Shown here one piece after another: positions 20,538 through 25,669 of a stretch of 25,669 bases of DNA (position 1 is the stretch's first letter; each line of letters starts with the position of its first letter). The notes under the pieces are model-generated. The model was not told the DNA's origin. It did not search any database and worked only from the letters and a program-made list of their open reading frames with translations. The DNA is from Penium margaritaceum (lineage: Eukaryota; Streptophyta; Zygnematophyceae; Desmidiales; Peniaceae), in assembly GCA_023375785.1 (NCBI GenBank), contig SZWC01006903.1, positions 99,323-124,991 on the forward strand, in the 5' to 3' direction. A program made the translations under genes and the position numbers.

Positions 20538-23500
20538 ACATATGCCTTCTTTGATTGGTCATTGTACATGATAGCCACACTATGCCACGACTTATTGAAG
20601 ATCTTTGTACATGCTAGTTGATGAATTATATTCCCAAAACATTGTTTTCCCCTCTGAACAGTTGTGATCCGTCTTATGGATTGTCAACGTTGATCACACA
20701 TGGTGAAATTTGCTGGTCATGGTCAGTGACATATGCCAACTTTGGTTGGACATTGTGCATGGTGGCCACATTCTGCCACTATTTATTCAAGGTCTTTGTA
20801 CTTGCCAGTCAGTTACTAGTATTCTCAAACCATTCTTCCATCTTCTGACCATTTGTGACTCGTATTATGAGTTGGCAACATTGACCACACATAGTGAAAT
20901 TATTTGGTCATGGTCAGTGACATATGCCTACTTTGGTTGGTCATTGTGCATGGTAGCCACAACGTTTCACTATGTTTTAAAGGTATTTGTACTTGCTACT
21001 TAAAAACTAGTATCGGCAACCCATTGTTTCCCCATCTGACCATTTGTGACTTGTATTATGAGTTGTCAATGTTGACCACCCATAGTGGAATGCTTTGGTC
21101 ATGGTCAATGACATAATCCTACTTTGGTTGGTCATTGTGCATGGTAGCCACACCATGCCACTACTTATTGAGTGTCTTTGTAATTGCTATTTGATAACTA
21201 GTATTCCCAAATCATTGTTTCCCCCGTCTGACCATTTGTGACTCATACTATGAGTTGTCAATGTTGACCACACATAGTGAAATGATTTGGTCATGGTTAG
21301 TGACATATGCCTACTTTGGTTGGTCATTGTGCATGGTAGCCATACCGTGCCACTACGTATTGAAGGTATTTGTACTTTCTAGTTAACAACTAGTATTATA
21401 AACACATCGTTTCCCCCTTTCACCATTTGTGAATCGTATTATGAGTTGTCAGTGTTGACCACACATAGTGAAATTCTTTGGTCATGTTCAGTGACATGAG
21501 CCTACTTTGGTTGGTCATTGTGCATGGTAGCCACACCGTGCCACTACTTGTCGAAGGACTTTGTACTTGCCGGTCGATAACTAGTACTCCCAAACCATTG
21601 TTTCCCCCTCTCACCATTTGTAACTTAAATTACAAGCTGTCAACGTTGACCACCCATACGGAAATTCTTTGGTCATGGTCAGTGACATATGCCTGCTTTG
21701 GTTGGTCATTGTGCATGGTAGCTACACCGGGCCACTACTTATTGAAGGTATTTGTACTTGCTAGTCAATCACTAGTATTTCCAAACCAATGTTCTCCCCT
21801 ATGACCATTTGTGAATTGTATTGTGAGTTGTCAACATTGACCATACATAGTAAAATTATTTGGTCATGGTCAGTGACATATTCCGACTTTGGTTGGTCAT
21901 TGTACATGGTAGCCATACTGTGCCACTACGTATGGAAGGTGTTTGTACTTTTCTAGTCGATAACTAGTATTCAAAACCCATCTTTTCCGCCTCTGACCAT
22001 TTGTGAATCATATACTGAGTTGTCAATGTTGACCACACATAGTGAAGTCCTTTGGTCATGTTCAGTGACATGGGCCTATTGTGGTTGGTCATTGTGCATG
22101 GTAGCCACACTGTGCCACTACTTATTGAAGGTCTTTGTGCTTGCCAGTCGATAACTAGTACACCCAAACCATTATCCCCCCCTCTGACCATTTGTGAAAT
22201 GTATTGAGAGTTGTCAATGTTGACCACACATAATGAAAACCTTCGGTCATGGTCAGTGATATATTCCTACTTTGGTTTGTCATTGTGCATGGAAGCCACA
22301 CCATGCAACTACGTATTAAAGGTCTTTGTACTTGCTAGTCAATAGATAAGAGTCCCAAACAAAAGTTTCCCCCTCTGACCATTTGTGACTCTTATCACGA
22401 TTTGTCAATGTTGACCACACATGGGAAAATCTTTCGTCATGGTCAGTGGTATATGCATACTTTGGTTGGTCATTGTGCGCGCTAGCCATACCGTTCGACT
22501 ATTTATTGAAGGTCTTGTTTCTTTCTAGTAAATAAGTTGTATTCCCAAACCATCGTTTCTCCCTCTGACCGTTTGTGACTTGTATTATGAATTGTGAATG
22601 TTGACCACACACACTGAAATCCTTTGGTCATGGACAATGACATATGCTTACTTTGGTTGGTCATTGTGCATGGTAGCCACACCGTGCCACTACTTTTGAA
22701 AGGTCTTTGTACTTGCTAGTCGATAGGAACTATTGCCACCCCATTGTCTCCCCCTCTGACCATTCGTGACTCATATTACGAGTTCTCAACGTTAACTACA
22801 CATAGTGAAATTATTTGGTCATGGTCAGTGACATATGCCTACTTTGGTTGTCATTGTCCATGGTAGCCACGCCGCGCCGCTGCTTATTGGAGGTCTTTGT
22901 ACCTGCTAGTCAACAAATAGTATTCCCAACTCATTGATTCCCCCTCTGACCATTTATGACTTGTATTATGAGTTGTCATTTGAACACACAAAGTGAAATT
23001 CTTTGTTCAAGGTCAATGACATAAGCCTACTTTGGTTGGTCATTTGCATGGTAGCCACACTGTGCCAATACTTAATAAGGGTCTTTGTACTTGCTAGTTG
23101 ATAACTAGTATTCCCAACCCATTGCTTCCCCCTCTGACCATTTGTGACTTATGTTATGAATTGTCAACATTGACTACACATAGTGAAATTCTTTGGTCAT
23201 TGATAGCAACATATGCCTACTTTGGTTGGTCATTGTGCATGATAGCCACACCATGCCACTAATTGTTGAAGGTCTTTGTACATGCTAGTCAATAACTAGT
23301 ATTCCCAAACCATTGTTTCCCCCTCTGACCAGTTGTGACTCATATAAAGAGTTGTCAACGTTGACCACACATAATGAAATTCTTTGGTCATGGTTAGTGA
23401 CATATTCTATGTACTTGATAGTCGATAAGTAGTATTCCCAAACCATTGTTTCCCCTTCTGACCATTTTTGTCTCGTATTGTGATTTGTCAACGTTAACCA

Positions 23501-24448
23501 CACATAGTGAAATTCATAGGTCATGGTCAGTGACATATGTCTGCTTTGGTTGGTCATTGTGCATGGTAGGCTCACCATGCCCAACTTACTGAAGGTCTTT
23601 GTACTTACTATTTGATAACTAGTGTTCTCAAATAATTGTTTCCCCCTATGACCTTTTTGTGACTTGTATTATGAGTTGTCAACGTTGACCACCCATAGTG
23701 AAATTCGTTGGTCATGGTCCGTGACGTATGCCTGCTTTGGTTGGTCGTTGTGCACGGCAGCCACACTGTGCCACTACATATTGAAAATCTTTGTATTTCT
23801 CAGTTGTTAACAAATATTCTGAAACCATTGTCCCCCCCTCTGACCATTTGTGACTCGTATTATGAGTTGACAACGTTGAACAAACATAGTGATTTTCTTT
23901 GGTCATAGTTAATGACACATGCCTACTTTTGTTTGTCATTGTGCATGGTAGCCACACCTTGCTGCTTCTTGATTAAAATTCTTTGTACTTTATAGTCAAT
24001 AAGTGGTATTCCCAAACCATTGTTTCCCCCTCTGACCCTTTGTGATGCGTATTATGATTTGACAACGTTGAACACACAAAGTGAAATTCTTAGGTCATGA
24101 TCAGTGACATATGTCTACATTGGTTCGTCATTGTGCATGCTAGCCACAACATGCCAGTACTTATTGAAGGTCTTTGTACATGCTATTTAATAAGTAGTAT
24201 TCCCAAGTCATTCTTTTCCCCTCTGACCATTTGTGACTTGTATCATATGCTGTGAATGTTGACCATAAATAGTGAAATTCTTTCGTCATGGTCAATGACA
24301 TATGCCTACTTTGGTTTTTCATTGTGCATGGTAGTAGTGGCAAGCCACACCTTGCCACTACTTATTGAAATTCTTTGTACTTGCTAGTTGGTACCTAACA
24401 TTCCCAATTCATTGTTTTCACCTCTGATCATTTGTGACTTGTACTGTG
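20538..24448. repeat. 191-bp satellite array, about 20 monomers
   Basis: The block GGTCATGGTCAGTGACATAT recurs near 20714, 20906, 21097, 21289, 21480, 21671, 21862, 22053, 22244, 22435, 22626, 22817, 23005, 23194, 23385, 23519, 23710, 23900, 24092 and 24284. Spacing is almost always 190-192; one step of 134 marks a deleted unit. Other unit landmarks are TTTGGTTGGTCATTGTGCAT, GGTCTTTGTACTTGCTAGTC, CATTGTTTCCCCCTCTGACC and GTTGTCAACGTTGACCACAC. Short minus-strand and plus-strand frames in it are units without stops and not genes. Both edges are LTRs. Confidence 0.95.
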
Positions 24449-25097
24449 TGTCAGAAGAATGTAGCGAGGGGAGATAGAAATGGTAGAAGCAGGCAGAAGC
24501 AAGGCGACATGCGGAAATATGTCAGCAGAGCGACGGAAGCAGGATGATGTGAATACGTCACAGGGAGTTAGTTGTAGAAACATGAAGAGAAGCGATGTCC
24601 CGAACAAAGATAGACGGGTAGACGGATAGCCAATGAGAGAAAGCTGAGGTGGAGCGAGGATAATGGATGAATGAGTGCTGAGCGAAGGATTAGAAGTGAT
24701 GGAGCAGAGAGATGTGGACTGAGAGTGAATGGCGAGAAGAGACTGAGCAAAGAGCGAGCATAGCAAAGACTTGGTGGCAAAGCCGCAGAAAGAAAGGCGG
24801 ACACGATGAGAAGACTGTGCTGGTTAACTTGGGAGGGAATGAGCATCCTCCATATATGCAACAGAACAGGACAAAAACACATCAGGAACGGCTTCTTCTG
24901 CGCTAGCCAGACGCGCTTGCGGCACAGCCGCTTATCAGGGAATTACTCAGTAGAGGGTCCGTTGGTCGGTCGATGACCATCAACGGCTAGTCGGAATCAT
25001 GACCGAGGTGGTTCTTGCCCGGAGCTGAACCGTTATTGAGAGTGCTTGGAATATCAAAGTGAGAAGAGTTGATGTGGTCATCTTCTGAATTCTGACA
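24449..25097 (-). repeat. 3' LTR of Copia family B, right copy
   Basis: The 649-bp LTR begins TGTCAGAAGAATG and ends AATTCTGACA. A polypurine tract lies on its right (minus-strand upstream), so it is a 3' LTR whose interior extends to the right. Its left edge abuts the satellite at a different unit phase from the left LTR, so the two insertions were independent events. Confidence 0.85.
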
Positions 25098-25106
25098 GTC
25101 CCCGTG
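25098..25106 (-). other. Polypurine tract of the right family-B element
   Basis: The minus strand reads CACGGGGAC directly before the LTR start TGTCAG. It is a purine-rich tract at the expected place, less pure than the one at 11298. Confidence 0.6.
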
Positions 25107-25128
25107 AAGATGACCACCATTTAAGGAC

Positions 25129-25624
25129 TTAACGGTTTGGTCCTGGTGAAGGAGGAACCAGGTAGGCTGGTGGCAGAGGCAGTATAGCAAGGGAAGGCTG
25201 AGTTGGCATGGGAGGAACTTGAGACACGGCCAACCGTTGTGGATTGCTGGTGAAGAGGTACTGGTGTAGGTGGCCCTGGCTAAAGCGTTGTTCAATGGTT
25301 GTAAGAACTTGATGCAACCTGTCTTCACCAGGAAGGTAAGCATCCAGGATGTCATGAAATGTAGTATCAGTGGATAGGTACAGGAGTCCAAGTATGAACT
25401 CCTCCGCTTGGAACCAAACATCCCAGTAGAGTTCCAGGGAGGCAGTAGTGGGGAAATCAGTTTGAGTGCGTCCAACAAATGGGCGAAAGTACAATGTATC
25501 TTCCAGAGAGTTGTGACCGAAGATGGTGCAGCGAAGCATGCATTGCCAGAGATGGTTCCAGCTGCTGTAATTGTGTCGTCCTTGATTGTTGAGGTGAAGG
25601 AAAAATGAGGTGGGAAAGTGAGAT

Positions 25625-25662
<38 letters not shown>
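25129..25662 (-). pseudogene. Copia-type gag fragment lying next to the 3' LTR
   Basis: The minus-strand frame of 177 codons shows the N-terminal core of plant Copia Gag: NYSSWNHLWQCMLRC at residues 31-45, an aromatic segment with W83 (80-97), and an ILDAYLPG..LHQVLTTIEQRFSQGHL stretch (105-132) like the helix-rich part that precedes the zinc knuckle. The tail (147-177) is Pro-rich and no CCHC knuckle follows. The frame stops at 25129, only about 30 bp before the LTR, so protease, integrase, reverse transcriptase and RNase H are absent. The first ten residues (SLSLSL) come from the TC microsatellite and probably do not represent the true start, which may lie beyond the window. The element is either a gag-only (TR-GAG type) element or a deletion derivative. 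Family assignment is by pattern memory only. Confidence 0.55.
25631..25659. repeat. (AG)n microsatellite
   Basis: A perfect AG dinucleotide run near the window end. On the minus strand it is (CT)n and supplies the Ser-Leu run at the start of the gag-like frame. Confidence 0.97.
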
Positions 25663-25669
25663 AGAGACT

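Noticed and set aside
13150..24448. CRISPR-like array
   Set aside because: The repeats are directly tandem and degenerate with no unique spacers of even length, and no cas-like gene is present. The setting is a eukaryotic genome.
20538..24448. The satellite array as the interior of one LTR element
   Set aside because: The PBS and PPT are on the outer sides of the two LTRs, and the LTRs join the array at different unit phases.
20538..24448. CENP-B box or telomere-type repeats in the satellite
   Set aside because: I find neither a CENP-B-like NTTCGNNNNANNCGGGN match nor runs of TTTAGGG. A centromere link is therefore left as an inference from monomer length and retroelement context.
24987..25478. 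163-codon minus-strand frame overlapping the gag-like frame
   Set aside because: It runs across the LTR border and lacks Gag motifs. The overlapping frame at 25129-25662 carries the recognisable core.

Overview
The window looks like nuclear DNA of a land plant. The evidence is the set of Copia-type LTR retrotransposons with the initiator-tRNA-Met primer-binding sequence usual in plants, a spliced-gene exon with a GTGAGT donor, and long tandem arrays. The GC-rich coding exon in an AT-richer, repeat-filled background would suit a non-seed plant, but I cannot name a species. Nothing resembles a bacterial operon, a CRISPR array or a prophage.

Layout. At 1-874 lies the first coding exon of one host gene on the minus strand; it encodes a low-complexity protein of unknown function, and the exon ends at a donor that opens an intron starting the window. 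At 875-1330 is its GC-rich upstream region, with a perfect 12+1+12 palindrome and CCAAT and TGGGCC boxes. From 1331 to about 4310 I see no gene. A roughly 185-bp tandem repeat (about 4310-4764, resuming at 12928-13120) is split by one complete but pol-less LTR retrotransposon of 8163 bp (4765-12927), with 1.6-kb LTRs, PBS, PPT and near-matching 5-bp target-site duplications. Its 4.9-kb interior has no recognisable gag or pol, so it resembles a LARD (large retrotransposon derivative).

From 13150 to 24448 the window is almost wholly tandem DNA. A 5.4-kb degenerate 10-bp array (TACAACTYYR) runs into a 0.6-kb 21-bp minisatellite. After a fragment of a second Copia family comes about 3.9 kb of a 191-bp satellite (about 20 monomers). 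The satellite is flanked by two LTRs of that same family (19900-20537 and 24449-25097), both on the minus strand, with their interiors pointing away from the array. The right-hand copy carries a gag-like reading frame that ends only about 30 bp from its 3' LTR, so pol is missing there.

The window therefore joins the edge of one gene to a block that looks like heterochromatin, with three tandem-repeat families at different scales and non-autonomous retroelements inserted among them. Most open reading frames in the arrays arise from repeat units that lack stop codons. All alignments were made by eye, and identity figures are rough estimates.
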